Source of the DNA: Apostichopus japonicus
Taxonomy: Eukaryota > Echinodermata > Holothuroidea > Aspidochirotida > Stichopodidae
Assembly: GCF_037975245.1 (NCBI RefSeq)
Contig: NC_092570.1
Span: 12,999,001 to 13,063,000 of the forward strand
Length of the DNA stretch: 64,000 nucleotides
Reading direction: 5' to 3'
Shown here: positions 23,180 to 35,604 of the stretch, one piece after another
Layout: each line of letters opens with the position of its first letter
Numbering within the stretch: the first letter of the stretch is position 1
Translations under genes and position numbers: made by a program
The notes under the pieces: generated by a model
Told to the model about the DNA's origin: nothing
Seen by the model: the letters and a program-made list of their open reading frames with translations, nothing else
Databases searched by the model: none

Positions 23180-23682
23180 GCCGTCAAACCAACAAAACTC
23201 CTAAAGCTAATTCTATGAGAGTGTCAGCAAATTTCCTCGTGGTTGCTCATTTTGGTAAGTTACGTAATTCACGTTGCGGGCCCTCGATCATAATACCTCA
23301 ACAAACAGCTCACCATCACAAAGAATTAAGTTTGGCGCTATGGCATGGCTGATCGATATTCTTATCACTACCGCTGGAATCATGAGAAAGCAGGTGAGAA
23401 GACACATACACGGGTCTCCTCATCTGTCTGTCTAACTTTTTTATGTATAATTATTTATGTGTTAAAGTAAGTTGGCCTGACATTTTTTATTATTTATTAT
23501 TATTATTTATTATATCCGACTAGTATGGTACGTGTTTGGTTTATCTGCTTCTTGATGCATATGCAGATACAACAATGAAAATACACGATACGGCCTGCCT
23601 TATACTGTATCAAACAGAACAGTGCATGCAATTGGTTTGTTGTAGAGAATTTGTGAAACCGCAATGAACAACCCTCATCTGT

Positions 23683-23718
23683 TGATCAGGGAGGTGATAT
23701 TTTAGACCTCCCTGATCA
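23683..23718. repeat. CAGGGAG hairpin, copy 3
   Basis: Perfect 13-bp arms TGATCAGGGAGGT and ACCTCCCTGATCA around a 10-base loop. This is a variant of the CAGGGAGTTG hairpins seen at 2.8 kb. Confidence 0.65.
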
Positions 23719-23867
23719 GTCGCTGTTCATCCTCCAATCAAACGACAGCAAAACCAGCATGAAAAAAACGCGCTTGTTTTCAAACGCGGTCAAAGCTGCT
23801 TACATGACAACAGGAGGGTTAATACTGTGACCGCGAATAGCGTACGAAATGTATGGCTGACTAATAC

Positions 23868-23892
23868 CAGGGAGTTGCATAACAACTCCCTG
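23868..23892. repeat. CAGGGAGTTG hairpin, copy 4
   Basis: Arms CAGGGAGTTG and CAACTCCCTG around a 5-base loop (CATAA), nearly identical to copy 2. A decayed half site (CAGGGAGTTGTAACTC) lies at 24136. Confidence 0.65.
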
Positions 23893-24364
23893 CTGATACT
23901 ATATACGTTTGAAAGTAATAGTATACTCTTACTGAATTAACGTCTGCTTTCTTATTGTTCTTTGTTTTCTTTTCACACGGGGAGGTTGTTTCTCCTTTGA
24001 TAATTTTCGCACACGTATCAGCGTTTGCTATACATTCTCTTATACCCCATTAAGGGAGTATATGAACTGGAAAATTTCCAAAAGGATGGCGATCCTCCTG
24101 CGTTAATGTGCTTCCTAGCTAATTACTAGTTAAATCAGGGAGTTGTAACTCACCTGTTAAACAATCTGGCTATAGGTTGGGTCGTGAGCATGAAATGATG
24201 GGTTAATGCCTAGAAAGCCACAGTTTTAGGGTAACATTAACAGCTCATATGTATAACACTGCTACCATTATGTGCACATGTATATAACACACTTATAGGG
24301 CGGTGATCCTGAAAACATAACTTCAAAGCTAATACTTGCCCGTTTAGCAATTTGTCGGTGGCTA

Positions 24365-24600
24365 AATGGATGAAAGGTAGTCTGCATATGCCACAAATTA
24401 TAGCACCCATATATAACTGCAAGAAGTTTACAAAAATTACCTTCCAGGAGGTCTTTACTTTCCAAATTGTTCTCATACTTTCTAAATTAAAGACATAAAA
24501 TGACTGAATGTTAATTTCCTCAAGGGTGGTAATACAATTACAATATATATTTTTTTTGTATCAAAGGTGACCATATTTGAATACCTGGCATATTAGGGGC
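24365..24600 (+). repeat. Repeat family C, copy 2
   Basis: Same orientation as copy 1; shares CCAAATTGTTCTC, ATGACTGAATGT and GTGACCATATTTGAATA. Short open frames here are incidental. Confidence 0.6.
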
Positions 24601-25484
24601 CAAAACAGCAAACCTTTGGAGCGGGATCTACTGGTTTTGTATTGGGGTGTAAAATCTAAACAACCGCAAGTAAAAGATTCAAAGTAAAGAACATACTTTA
24701 CCAAACACGTTTTACGAGGTACAAAGTATATATTTATAAATTTGTAGTTAAGACGGTGCACTCTTTACTGCAGGAATGCGACAACTTAATAACGATTTTG
24801 CTCTCCCTTTCCTCTCTTATTCATTGCTGCAAATGTTTCTGTTGCAGCGATAGAAAGCAAGTGTAAATAAATGACACATGTTGACGCCAGAAATGTGTTC
24901 CACGTTCATTTCTATTGAACTTTAATGTTATTGAACTCTGAATTCAAACATGGAAACGTTTTACAAACATTCACCTCAAAATTAGTGGAACAATGCTACG
25001 AAGATTAATATATAGAATGAAAAACAACTTGTAGGTAGGGCCTATTGCTTACCGGCTAGATACAGACGTAACGATTAAAATGAACATATACAACGTGTAC
25101 TGCACGCAGCCGCGTACACTATACACACACATATATACATATGATCCGTATTGTGCCACCCTTAGGGAATTGTGCCCACGCTTGGGAAAGTACGATTGAA
25201 ATATATTAGGCTAGTTGTCATAAAACCTGTTCTTAAATTTAACAATTTGGAAGGCATTACACCATGTACAAACGAGAAGGCCCCATGAAAAAAATGCAAG
25301 TGAGACAAAAGCCTATACATCATATACTTTCTTATATTCTCTTTCAAACACTCCGAACCCCCCCCCCCCTCTCACCCGTTTAATTTTCGAAGGTGTTTAT
25401 GTTGCTACGGGAGAAGTTTGGGTGTCCAGTTAGGTTCAAACTTGTTATATGCAACTAATATAGGTTATGTAGAAGGATTAAAGT

Positions 25485-25720
25485 ATGCTGTATTGGCCCA
25501 TATATGCCATATATTCAAAAATGGTCACCTCACCCCTGGTCAATATTCTTAAACGGTTATATTACCTCGTTGGAAGAAAAATTACCTCACTGGACATTCA
25601 GTCATCTTTTGTGTTCATTAAGAATGTCTGAGAACAATTTGGAGAGCGAAGACCTCCAAGGAAATTTTTTTTTTTTTAACATTCCTGGCAATTATTGCAA
25701 GTTGCTTAATTTGCGGCCAA
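25485..25720 (-). repeat. Repeat family C, copy 3 (inverted)
   Basis: The reverse complement matches copies 1 and 2, including AGATGACTGAATGTCCAGTGAGGTAA. It sits on the left of the 275-bp tandem array. Confidence 0.65.
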
Positions 25721-25779
25721 TACAGTCCACAGATACAGTCTCAGATACAGACATATGTACGATTAACATATATACATAG

Positions 25780-26935
25780 ACAACATATGTATAAAGTACG
25801 CAGCCGCATACACTACACATATACATATTGGTTAACATGCACGTGTGACAGTAACTTTATTGTGCCCACGCTTTGCACTATTAAAGAAGCCTTTATATTA
25901 GAATCCTCTTTCCGACACCCTACCCACCCCCCCCCCCCCCTGACACATACATATATACCCATATACATATTGGTTAACATGCATGTGTGACAGTAACTTT
26001 ATTGTGCCCATTGTGGATCTGCACTATTTAAGAAGCCTATATATTACATACTTTCTTGAATCCTCTTTCCCACCCGACCCCCCCCCCCCGGCACATATAC
26101 ATGTATACACATGTATACATATTGGTTAACATGCATGTGTGACAGTAACTTTATTGTGCCCACGCTTAGGGGAATTGTGCCCACGCTTGGGAAAGTATGA
26201 CTGAAATATAGTAGTCTTCACAGAAACTGTTCGAAAATTAAGCGATTTAGATGGCATTAAAACCCAATACGAACGAGTAGACCCTTTAGGAACTGCACTA
26301 TTTAAGAAGCCTATATATAACATACTTTCTTGAATCCTCTTTCCGACCCCCGACCCACCCCCCCCCCCCCGACACATATACATATATACACATTTTGGTT
26401 GACATGCATTTGTGACAGTAACTTTATTGTGCCCACGCTTAGGGAATTGTGCCCACGCTTGGGAAAGTATGACTGAAATATAGTAGTCTTCACAGAAACC
26501 GTTTGAAAATTAAGCAATTTAGAAGGAATTAAAACCCAATACAGACGAGTAGACCCTTTAAGAACTGCACTATTAAAGAAGCCTATATAGTACATACATT
26601 CTTTAATCCTCTTTCCGACACCCGCCCCCCCTTCCCCCCACCGACACATATACATAGATACACATATACATATTGGTTAACATGCATGTGTGACAGTAAC
26701 TTTATTGTGCCCACGCTTAGGGGAATTGTGCCCACGCTTGGGAAAGTATGACTGAAATATAGTAGTCTTCACAGAACATGTTTGAAAATTAAGCGATTTA
26801 GAAGGCATTAAAATCCAATACAAACGAGTAGACCCTTTAGGAACTGCACTATTTAAGAAGCCAATATATTACATAATTTCTTGAATCCTCTGTCCGACCC
26901 CCGACCCCCCCCCCCCCTCCCGCGCCTCTTCATTT
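25780..26935. repeat. Tandem array of about 275-bp units with poly-C tracts
   Basis: Three long units (about 26125-26935) and two shortened ones (25790-26115) share TTGGTTAACATGCATGTGTGACAG, the doublet GTGCCCACGCTTAGGG/GTGCCCACGCTTGGG, and a run of 10-14 C. A partial unit lies outside at 25150-25375. Minus-strand open frames of 85 and 114 codons simply read the repeat. Confidence 0.85.
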
Positions 26936-27059
26936 ATTTTTCGAAGGTGTTACATACCGGGAAGTTTTGGTCTCCAGTTAGGTTCAAACCTTGTTATATG
27001 CAACTTCACTAGGTTAAAGCCCAATACAAACGAGTAGACCCTACACTACTAAATATTAC

Positions 27060-27325
27060 TATCATACTAAGTATGATTTATTGGTCCCATATATGCTACA
27101 TATTAAAATATGGTCACCATATGTTAAAATTCTTAAACTGTTTTATTAACCACCTTGGAGGAAATTTACCAAACTGGGAAATTTAGTCATCTTGTTGTGT
27201 GTGTTTATAATGCCAGCGAACAATATGGAGAGTGAACACCTTCAGGAAAGGACTTTTTTGAAAACTTCCAGCAATTACAGCATGCCGTAATTTGGGGCCA
27301 TTACAGACTACTTTTGATGAGTATA
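27060..27325 (-). repeat. Repeat family C, copy 4 (inverted)
   Basis: Inverted relative to copies 1 and 2. It closes a + + - - arrangement around the 275-bp array, which suggests a foldback element spanning about 22.7-27.3 kb. Confidence 0.6.
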
Positions 27326-27954
27326 CGTATTTGAACTCGAAGCCCCTCACCCCACAATCAATTTCCCCTCCCTAAATCTATTACGCCTGATTGACTCTGC
27401 GATCAATTTCATATATAGGTTGATGATACCTATACTTACTTTTAATTTAACTTAATATGTTGATTACATATATCAACTGAAAATTATAGTGGGGGATCAT
27501 AACGAGGAAGAAACTGTACCCATCAGCCTTAGATTAAAATTGTATACGTACGCTTATGAGTACGGAATTTCCGACTGTGGCACTCTAATTTTTCCGACTG
27601 TGGCACTCTATTTTTCATAAATTCTTGCAATTTGTGAGTGACCTACAATTTTCGGTCAAATTTGACCTTTAATCAGTCATATTTACCACGTTTTCCTTGT
27701 CATATTAAGAAATTGTATCTCGCGGTTCTTATACTCCACCATACAAAAACTTCCTGTGATTTTGAATACTCTAAAAAAAAATGCCTAATAAACTACTGTA
27801 CAACGTATACAATTAAAACGTTCAATGTTAATCTACGGAAGCTTAAATTGGCCATCAACATAAGAAAAACTTTGCCCATAAAGTGAAATTTTCCAGTAAA
27901 TTGTTAAAGTAACAAGATAAAATCTTATCCCCCCCCCCAAAAAAAACGAAAAAT

Positions 27955-28310
27955 GTTGGATTTCTTAGTTGCTTAAACTGAGCAATTGAACAATTTTTGA
28001 AAAATGTTTAATTGACAACTTATCATATCTCGTGTATTGGACATTTTGCTGGAAATTGTTCACTTGTTCATTTCATTCCATCTGAGCAATTGAAAAATTT
28101 TCTGCAAAATGTTCAACTGACAACTTATCTTATCTCGTCAATTGGACATGTTTTTGGCAAAATTTTCAATTGTTCACTTCATCCCAATTGAGCAATTGTA
28201 AAATTTTCTGCAAAATGTTTAATTGGCAACTTATCGTATCTCGTCAACTCAACATTTTTCTGCAAAATGTTTAACTGTTCACTTCATTCCCAATGCTCAG
28301 TTGGAATGAA
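27955..28310. repeat. Three-copy 113-115 bp tandem repeat
   Basis: Units contain GAGCAATTGNAAAATTTTCTG, CAACTTATCNTATCTCGT and GTTCACTTCATTCC. Divergence among copies is roughly 10-15 percent by eye. Poly-C runs lie on both sides. No gene. Confidence 0.75.
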
Positions 28311-28744
28311 GTGAACAATTTAATTTTTTTTTCATGTGAGTGATAAATAGCCCCCCCCCCCCAAGAAAATAATATTAAGCGCGCTAGGAAAAAGCACTGT
28401 ATTTTGGGGTAGTTCACTATGTCGTCGAATATAATTTGTTGAAAAGAAAAGTTTTCCTCTTTGTTACATTAACATAGGTTTTTTAGTTGGTAGTCTATGT
28501 AGCCTATCAAGCAGATAACTTTTACTCATTGCTTACTTGCTAACCAGAGTGATTAATTAATTTGTGAAGTGAGGGCCAGTGGTACAAATGTACCGAAAAA
28601 ACAAAAGTGCAGTCGCGAAAGATGGAGTGTCTGACTGACTGACTGACACTGACTGTATCGTTGACGAGTAGGGTGTGGGGGAGGGGGGGGGGGCTGCGGG
28701 TTACAAGGCAGCAGTCGGAATTTTCTGGCTCCAAATCCCATCCA

Positions 28745-28817
28745 GTTGGAATTTCAGCCACTACATCTCCCCCCCCCCCTACCCACTCTCAATCATCAGG
28801 CCTTAGCTACGTCCCTG
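28745..28817 (-). mobile_element. hAT-like terminus, partial
   Basis: The minus strand starts CAGGGACGTAGCTAAGGCC and runs into a G-run, the same style as the CAGGC(G/A)CGTAGCCAAG termini at 10422 and 34325. The opposite end was not found. Confidence 0.4.
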
Positions 28818-29469
28818 TGTATAATACGTAAACGACGTTCATTACTGTTTAGTTTTTACGGAAATGTCGAAAATAATTTATATCGCTTGAGAAAATAAGC
28901 ATTATGCCAAAAAATTGGCATATTCACGTGTGGTGTTTGTAAAAATCACGCACCTATATGCAAATATATAATAGCTAAGATTGTCCTGTGTCCGTTATAT
29001 TATTCCATTAAAGAAATGCATACCTGAGACACGGAAGTATTATCCTCTGAGGGTACCGTAATACATTCATGCTTGAGACACTTGCAAGTCTTAAATAAAC
29101 AGAACAGCAAGTCCCAAACATATAGACCTTCCTTACCGGTTTCGAATTTCTGGACATACAATCGCGTCCATATAGCCTAGTGGTTAGGGTGTCCGCGTAC
29201 AGAGCGGGAGGCATAGGCGTAGGAGCCTCATTTGATTTGGGGGGGCTGTAACGACTTGCCCGAAAAATATAACCAAATTTTTTTTCGCGCGCTCCGCGCG
29301 CGTTCTACATGTTAATGTGCATATCATATAGGCATCCATCAGTTATTACATCACCTGCCAATAACATAAAATTATTTCCGTGTTATTACCCTTCTATATT
29401 GGTTAGTATAATTGGGGAAGTCGTTACAATAATAATGATAATAATAATAATAATAATAATATAAGTTTA

Positions 29470-30300
29470 ACCATTGAAAAACACATTGCAAATTATTATT
29501 CTTTCAGTAGGTGCCAGTGGCGGAGCTAGGGGTATTGGTCAGAGGGGGGGGGGGGAAGAGAATGGTTTGTAGGGGCGCTTTTGACACTATCTAAGCGGAG
29601 CGCCACCACAGGTTGGCGCGGAGCGTACAGAAATTTTTGAGTAAAGATACTCCCTAGATCGCCGGAAATGACCCTTTCCGGGCCTTGCTAATTTGCAGAT
29701 AAATGAAGAATAAATAGGTGTCATCGCCATTTGTCAGAAAATTGCACCAACAAAATGTGAAAAATGTCAATAGGTATTTGAGAGCGCAATAAAAAAGTCA
29801 ATAATCGCGAATAAGTAAAAAGTGGTAAAAAGCTGAAAAGGGCGCCAGCAGTCCATTTGAGTCCGTCAGGGGTCATCGCCCCTCTGACTGTATGGACGCT
29901 CTGCCACTTTTAGGTGCCCGAAAAATTCTCAGCATATTGCCCAAATTTTCACCAAAAAATTTGAAAAAAATGCAAATTATTATTCTTTCAGTAGGTGCCC
30001 GAAAAAATTCTCAGCATATTGCCTGAATTTTCACCAAAATATTTGAAAAACACATTGCAAATTATTCTTCTTTCAGTAGGCGCTCGAAAAATTCTCAGCA
30101 TAGGCCTATTGCCCGAATTTTCACCAAAAATTGAAAAACACATTGCAAATTATTATTCTTTCAGTAGATGCCCGAATAATTCTCAGCATATTACCGAATT
30201 TTTACCCAAAAAACCCCAGAAAAACACATTGCATATTATTATTCTTCCAGTAGGTGCCCGAAAAATTCTCAGCATACTGCCCGAATTTTCACCCAAAAAG
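29470..30300. repeat. 82-bp tandem array inside the hAT-like element
   Basis: About five units of CAGTAGGTGCCCGAAAAATTC ... ATTGCCCGAATTTTCACC ... ACACATTGCAAATTATTATTCTTT. The first unit is interrupted by the nested element at 29516. A 131-codon open frame over the last units is a by-product of the repeat. Confidence 0.85.
29516..29910 (-). mobile_element. Second hAT-like element nested in the tandem array
   Basis: 395 bp bounded by AGTGGCGGAGC and GCTCTGCCACT, with the 8-bp duplication TAGGTGCC (29508-29515 and 29911-29918). Intact sibling array units read CAGTAGGTGCCCGAAAAA with no insertion and provide an empty-site control. In reverse orientation it contains the core shared with 10.5, 34.8 and 53.6 kb (GTACGCTCCGCGCCAACC, GGCGCTCCGCTTAGATAGT). 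No coding capacity. Confidence 0.85.
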
Positions 30301-30435
30301 ATTGTTGGGGGGCTGCAGCCCCCCAGCCCCCCCCCCCGCCTCCTACGCCTATGGCGGGAGGCCCGTGGCTCGAATCCTGGTGGAGGCTGAAAGTTTGTTT
30401 CACTGTTCTTGATTTACAAACTCATTACGATTTTC

Positions 30436-30437
<2 letters not shown>

Positions 30438-30467
<30 letters not shown>

Positions 30468-30477
30468 ATATATATAA
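30438..30477. repeat. (TA)n tract at SINE A tail
   Basis: A short TA run directly after the SINE tail, as in other copies of family A. Confidence 0.85.
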
Positions 30478-30479
30478 AT

Positions 30480-32730
30480 AGTAAATAAACATACATAAGT
30501 GCCGTATAAAGGCAAAAATAGAGCGCCTACATTACAATACGTAGTACACACCAAAATCCATATGCATGTGCCGGATCAAGGTAATGGTTTTATTCTCCAA
30601 TAGTTATATATATAAAACGAATTTTCCTGAAAATTATTGCAAACTACATCTCGATCAAGTAACGTTAAATACACAAGTGATATTTAATATGTTGAATGTC
30701 AACAATGGAATGTAGCTATATCATTACGCTGTTGATATGGAACTGAATAAAATTAAAAATTAAATACTGCCGCATTTTGAAGAGTGTCAGAATTTCAAAC
30801 CTTTTAAAATGATAACTCGTGGGTCTCTGAAAAATATAGCAAGAATGTATTTGTGATTACTGTCAAAAAGGCGTGATATACTGAATAACATGTAAATATC
30901 AAATGCTATTGTCACTGTGACACGCTTCACATTGTTTAATTGTTTATTGTAAGATTCCAGCTTCTATATAATCACTGAGTCAAAGCATGGTTAAATGATC
31001 GACAAACTGCTATATTCAGTTTCCTCCGACTTTAACATAAGTTCACGAGATCGTCAACAAGTTTTAGAAGCGGCAGTTCACGGCTTCCATACAGATTTGA
31101 ATTTGGCTGCCTATTGTTGCTGGACCGTAGAATTCGGAAATATCAATGTTGGATGCTAACTACGGAGCTACAGAAGCGTAGAAAGGACATTGTACCATTG
31201 TTTCATGGAGGTTTTTACCTCCATGATTGTACTAACAAATTTATGGACTAGTATAACATAATGATAATATAATAATTGCAGTTTCCATGAACTGATATGT
31301 GAAAAGAATCGCTTTGCGTTGAAGACTTTTCGAAGACAAGACAAGACAAGACAAAAAAAAAAAAAACTATGGCTTGGAGGATTCACACTGAGTCCATAAC
31401 ATCGCACAATTTTTGTCACTTGAAATCCAATCGAGTTTTCCCTTTGCTGTTTTCGCCAAGTTAGCTTCCGAGAACCCGCGACGTTTAAATGAGCATTTAC
31501 AATAATTAGGGTACTTTAATTAGACCTCCATTAACGCTATATTGGGGACCCAATGCAACCATGTGGTGCACCCCACCCACTCCCCCCCCCCCCCTCGTCA
31601 GGTTCCCCAATGTGTGGTAAACTTAACTGTTAATGCAAAGACTCGTTCTTAATTTTATTATGAACCTGTTTAATTGCATATGCCTTTGTTATAGAATGTA
31701 ATCCGTTAATTTTAATTGGAAAGTTAGGTGATCGAGGAACACATTGACATCTCATGGATACAACATTTTCCCCTAAACTGATCCAGAATGGTCGTAGAAT
31801 TCATCTAATATTACAAATGAGTCATATTTTGGATATTTGTGGATGTCTCCTTCTATCCAACTATATGTACCCCCTCCGAGTTTAGTCCTGAGATAGAAAT
31901 TAAAATATAATTAGCCGGTTCTTTGGTGATGCCGTTTTGCGGCTTTAGAAATGGTCGGGTCCAGAAAAGCTATTTAGGGCATTTATTTAAAAACGGGGAC
32001 AGGGTGGGTGGGTGGAGGGGGGGGGGCACAAGCCTCGGAACTGGGATATCGAACAATCGGTACTCAGTGTCAGGCTTCAAAAACCTCGGCTAAACTTTGT
32101 CGATCATAGCGGCGCAAATCCATATTTGAGATTTAAGTAATTTTTGCTTAAATTTTGTGCGAAACTTTTTCCAACCTCCAACCTCCTACCACATGCCCCC
32201 CTGCCCCTGCCCCTCCCCTCCCCTCCCCTTCCCCGTTTTAAATGCTCCTCTTACGATTCCCATTGTCCATATCCTTTTTCATAGATTAGTCGAGATAGAT
32301 TTCAACAGTCCGTTTTGTGCTCTGCCGATTTCTCTCAATATGACGTCAAGTGATATTCGAAGAAGTATATTCAAGGCCTATATCATGCACGTAAAGCGAT
32401 GAAACGCACAAATACCCCCCGCAATATATGTACGAAACAGAAAAGTATACTGCTCACTTACTATAAATACCATTTCCAGATAAGCAAGTGAAATTTCCGG
32501 TCACATCACAATGATAAAGTTTACTGTCTGTCACTTTGCAGTTCACTGGTTGGCTACTCCAGTTGGTTAGTAACAATAACGTATTCAGTATAGTTAATTA
32601 CGTCACAGCCTGGGCTTACTAGAAAGCGGGCAATTTGAAATCAGTAAAAGGCGGTATCACAAGTAGCAACACGTTGGTTTGATTCACACCGCACTTTATC
32701 CTCAGTCGAGTTCTACATTGCAAAGAGCAT
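30480..32730. other. Intergenic stretch
   Basis: A/T-rich with poly-C/G tracts at 31582 and 32018 and a C-rich run at 32190-32235. Short open frames only. A GAC/AAGAC repeat lies at 31335-31352. I see no supported gene. Confidence 0.45.
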
Positions 32731-32949
32731 TCAAAATGGACGATTCCGGCTTCCGTGGTTTATTGCAGAAGTAACAGAAAGCTCCGTGGAAGCAAGGATG
32801 CCAGTTTATAAAAGTACACTTTCAATTCGATCCGTCGCTGGTTTTTAATGATGTTCCGCAGGAAAATGTCATACGTGTATTGGAAAAAGAAAAATCATTT
32901 AGAAGCAGCGACAGTTGGAACTACCGTATGGCAAGCCGTTTTACTTTTT

Positions 32950-33590
32950 ATTCGATATTTGATGATATCATCAAATATTTGGTGATATCAGCAAATAATT
33001 GTTGATATCATCAAATCATTTGATGATATCATCAAATAATTGCTGATATCAACAATTATTTGCTGATATCACCAAATAATTGTTGATATCAGCAATTCAT
33101 TTGCTGATATCACCAATTCATTTGCTGATATCGTTAATTCATTTGTTGATATCATCAAATAATTGCTGATATCAACAAATAATTGCTGATATCAACAAAT
33201 ATTTGCAGATATCAGCAATTATTTGGTGATATCAGCAAATGAATTGGTGATATCAGCAAATCATTTGATGATATCAGCAAATCATTTGATGATATCAACA
33301 ATTATTTGCTGATATCATCAAATAATTGGTGATATCAGCAAATAATTTGATGATATCAACAATTCCAACATATCACTTATTCATTTGCTGATATCAACAA
33401 ATCAATTGGTGATATCAGTAATTGATTTGATGATATCAGCAAATGAACCGTACATATCACTAATGCATGCTTTTGTTGATATCACCAATTCATTTGTTGA
33501 TATCACCAATTCATTTGATGATATCAACAAATCATTTGCTGATATCAGTAATTCAACCGTGACGATGATATCAGTAATTCAACCGTGGCA
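32950..33590. repeat. Left TGATATCA dyad array
   Basis: About 30 tandem units of roughly 20 bp, each a dyad centred on GATATC with flanking TTGNT/ANCAA. The variable base on each side (C, G or T) changes from unit to unit, while the central TGATATCA is nearly invariant. Confidence 0.9.
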
Positions 33591-33689
33591 GCCCGTCTTA
33601 CAAGCATGCGCACACGATGTCAGTGTACTAAGCAGTACATGCAAATGACAGTGACGAGACAACAGGGTACGGGTAGCGTTACTTTCACC

Positions 33690-33966
33690 TTGGCGATTGC
33701 GGTAAACTTGATGAAGCACAGATCGTTATTGACAGAAGTTCTCGGATTTTGGGCGAAGTAGAGAGGCTCTTAACTGGCAATGAGAATGCTTCTGAAGCGA
33801 AAGAACGTCTTCTCCAAAGCAAAGAGAAATTTAGAACGGATTAACGCGAGCATCGATGAGCACAGGTTCAATTCAATAGCAGCTGTGCACGATCAGCTCC
33901 TTTTCATCGCAGACGCACAGGCACAGCCAGACGGAACGGAACGTTGCAGCTATGAGCGGCGATCAT
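33690..33966 (+). pseudogene. Integrase-family-like N-terminal coding remnant
   Basis: Two adjacent plus-strand frames separated by a shift near 33830 encode a helical protein: first KLDEAQIVIDRSSRILGEVE, then NLERINASIDEHRFNS and IAAVHDQLLFIADAQAQPDG. The pattern resembles the N-terminal helical region of a family of invertebrate and fish uncharacterised proteins that carry a DDE integrase core; this is recall, not a search. The integrase core itself is absent, and sequence after 33966 becomes a G-run. If correct, it could be the remains of the element's own transposase. Confidence 0.4.
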
Positions 33967-34324
33967 GGGGGGGGGGGACATATTTTAGGTGGGGGATATA
34001 GTATCTTATATCCCCCCCCCAATATTTGTTGGCATAGTGTTTTTGTGTGGCTATAAATAGAAAATAATGCATGAGATTATTTATCCAAGTCCTATTTGGC
34101 GGTGGCTAAAACTTTATCCAACACATGCGCTATGAGGTAAATGACTCTTCGTCGTCGTTTCTGTGACTTGTGACCGTATAGCATCTTGTCAATCATGATT
34201 ATTATCATAATGTCTGTACATCTCTCGTGTATGAGTGTACGTACGTACAATCATATATATGATCCACATCGATATGGGTTCACTGGGTTTCCATTTGGCA
34301 TGTTTCCTACAAGATTTCTAACCG

Positions 34325-34953
34325 CAGGCACGTAGCCAAGTAGGGGGGGGGGTGGGGCGAAGATATTTTTTGTCTTTTTTAACGATATCGAAGTTTTATA
34401 TTTATAATATTTGTACACAATAAATTAACTGTGTCTGAATTTTCGAAAATTCCCTGACCAACATTCTTCATCATACTTCCCTCTACTCGTGCCATTTTGA
34501 CCGGTCTGTTAGGGGTTGAAGGTTTTTTTTCTATATTGGTTGACCATAGATGAAATTTTGTGCAACATTTATGGATATGTTTTGAAGTGAATTTATAATT
34601 CAAATTCTGAACAAATAATGGGCTTCAAACCTTGAAAAATGGGGCTGACGGGTATTGTATAGGCCGTTACGTAGTATTACCTTCCAAAGCAATGATCCAC
34701 AGGAGAAGCGATGAGGTCGAACATGATGTGTGACTGGTGACAATCTTGAAAAAGGTTATGGATAGAAAAAAAAAACTATTGAGAAAACTTGATTCTCAGG
34801 CCAAAGTATACAACTTGTTGATCATTTTCAAGCCCGAGAAGTGCCATTTCCTGTGATCTGGGGGGCTATCAAAACCAGAAATTTTCTGTGGCGCTCCGCT
34901 TAGATAGTAATTCGATCGCGCCCCCGGGTTAGAAAATCCTGGATACACGCCTG
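34325..34953 (+). mobile_element. hAT-like non-autonomous element
   Basis: 629 bp with imperfect termini CAGGCACGTAGCCAAG and (reverse complement of the right end) CAGGCGTGTATCCAGG. It includes the conserved core at 34837-34905 (GTGCCATTTCCTGTGATCTGGGGG, GGCGCTCCGCTTAGATAGT). The flanking 8-mers do not match, so the target duplication is lost or an end is misplaced. Confidence 0.6.
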
Positions 34954-34957
34954 TATT

Positions 34958-35068
<111 letters not shown>

Positions 35069-35604
35069 AAAATAACGAAGTGCGCGAACAATTTTAATTT
35101 GGGGTGGGGGAATTGTTACGCGTCTGCACCCAAGTTAAAGTCCCCCCACCCCAATATTTGAAACAAATCTCCCGCCACTGGTTGCAGCCACCATCGGGGA
35201 GCCAGTCTAATGGACACAGTTCCCAGCCTGTTTCTGTCGCCCGCCGACCAGGGTATACTTTTTACATTTTGGTATTTCATATTGAGCTACTTAACCACCC
35301 CGATATTATTTTTCATAGGTTTATAGGCCTGGCCTACTCGGTGCTTGCCCAATGTTTGTCCTCCCTGTCACAAGTGCATGAGTAGCCACGGTACCTCTCC
35401 CAGTGGCAGTAGTGGTACTGTGTAACTTAGTCCCCTTTCCCCTCCCGTTGATCGCTATAACCAAGGCTGAAATTAACCGCGCACCAGGCGCCTTTCTGTG
35501 CCCGCTACCAGTCAAACAGCGCCCTTAAGACCCAAAAAGAATGCCTGTTGATGGCGCTCGTTTCTAATTCCTTTTTGTAGACGTTGGTTCGATACGCTTG
35601 AATT

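Larger units (their letters stand above)
29212..30353. mobile_element. hAT-like element inserted in the SINE
   Basis: 1142 bp with 14-bp terminal inverted repeats CATAGGCGTAGGAG/CTCCTACGCCTATG and an 8-bp target duplication GCGGGAGG (29204-29211 and 30354-30361). Eight-base duplications are typical of the hAT superfamily. The interior lacks a transposase and consists of a tandem array of about 82-bp units interrupted by a second element, so this is a non-autonomous copy. Both ends run into G/C homopolymers. Confidence 0.85.
29130..30440 (+). repeat. SINE family A copy split by an inserted element
   Basis: The left part, 29130-29211, carries ACCGGTTTCGAA and the A box (TAGCCTAGTGGTTAGGG). The right part, 30354-30440, carries the B box (GGCTCGAATCC) and the tail GGAGGCTGAAAG...CATTACGATTTTCA, followed by (TA)n. 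Removing 29212-30353 plus one copy of GCGGGAGG restores the order seen in the intact copies at 61.9 and 62.26 kb. Confidence 0.9.

Noticed and set aside
26126-26655. Minus-strand open frames in the 275-bp array
   Set aside because: Same peptide repeated because the DNA is repeated; poly-G runs encode Gly stretches; no independent support.
29995-30390. 131-codon open frame in the 82-bp array
   Set aside because: It follows the tandem units and continues into the terminus of the hAT-like element and the SINE; not a gene.
34325-34953. Target-site duplication for this hAT-like element
   Set aside because: The flanking 8-mers (TCTAACCG and TATTTATA) differ; the right flank is a microsatellite that may have replaced it.
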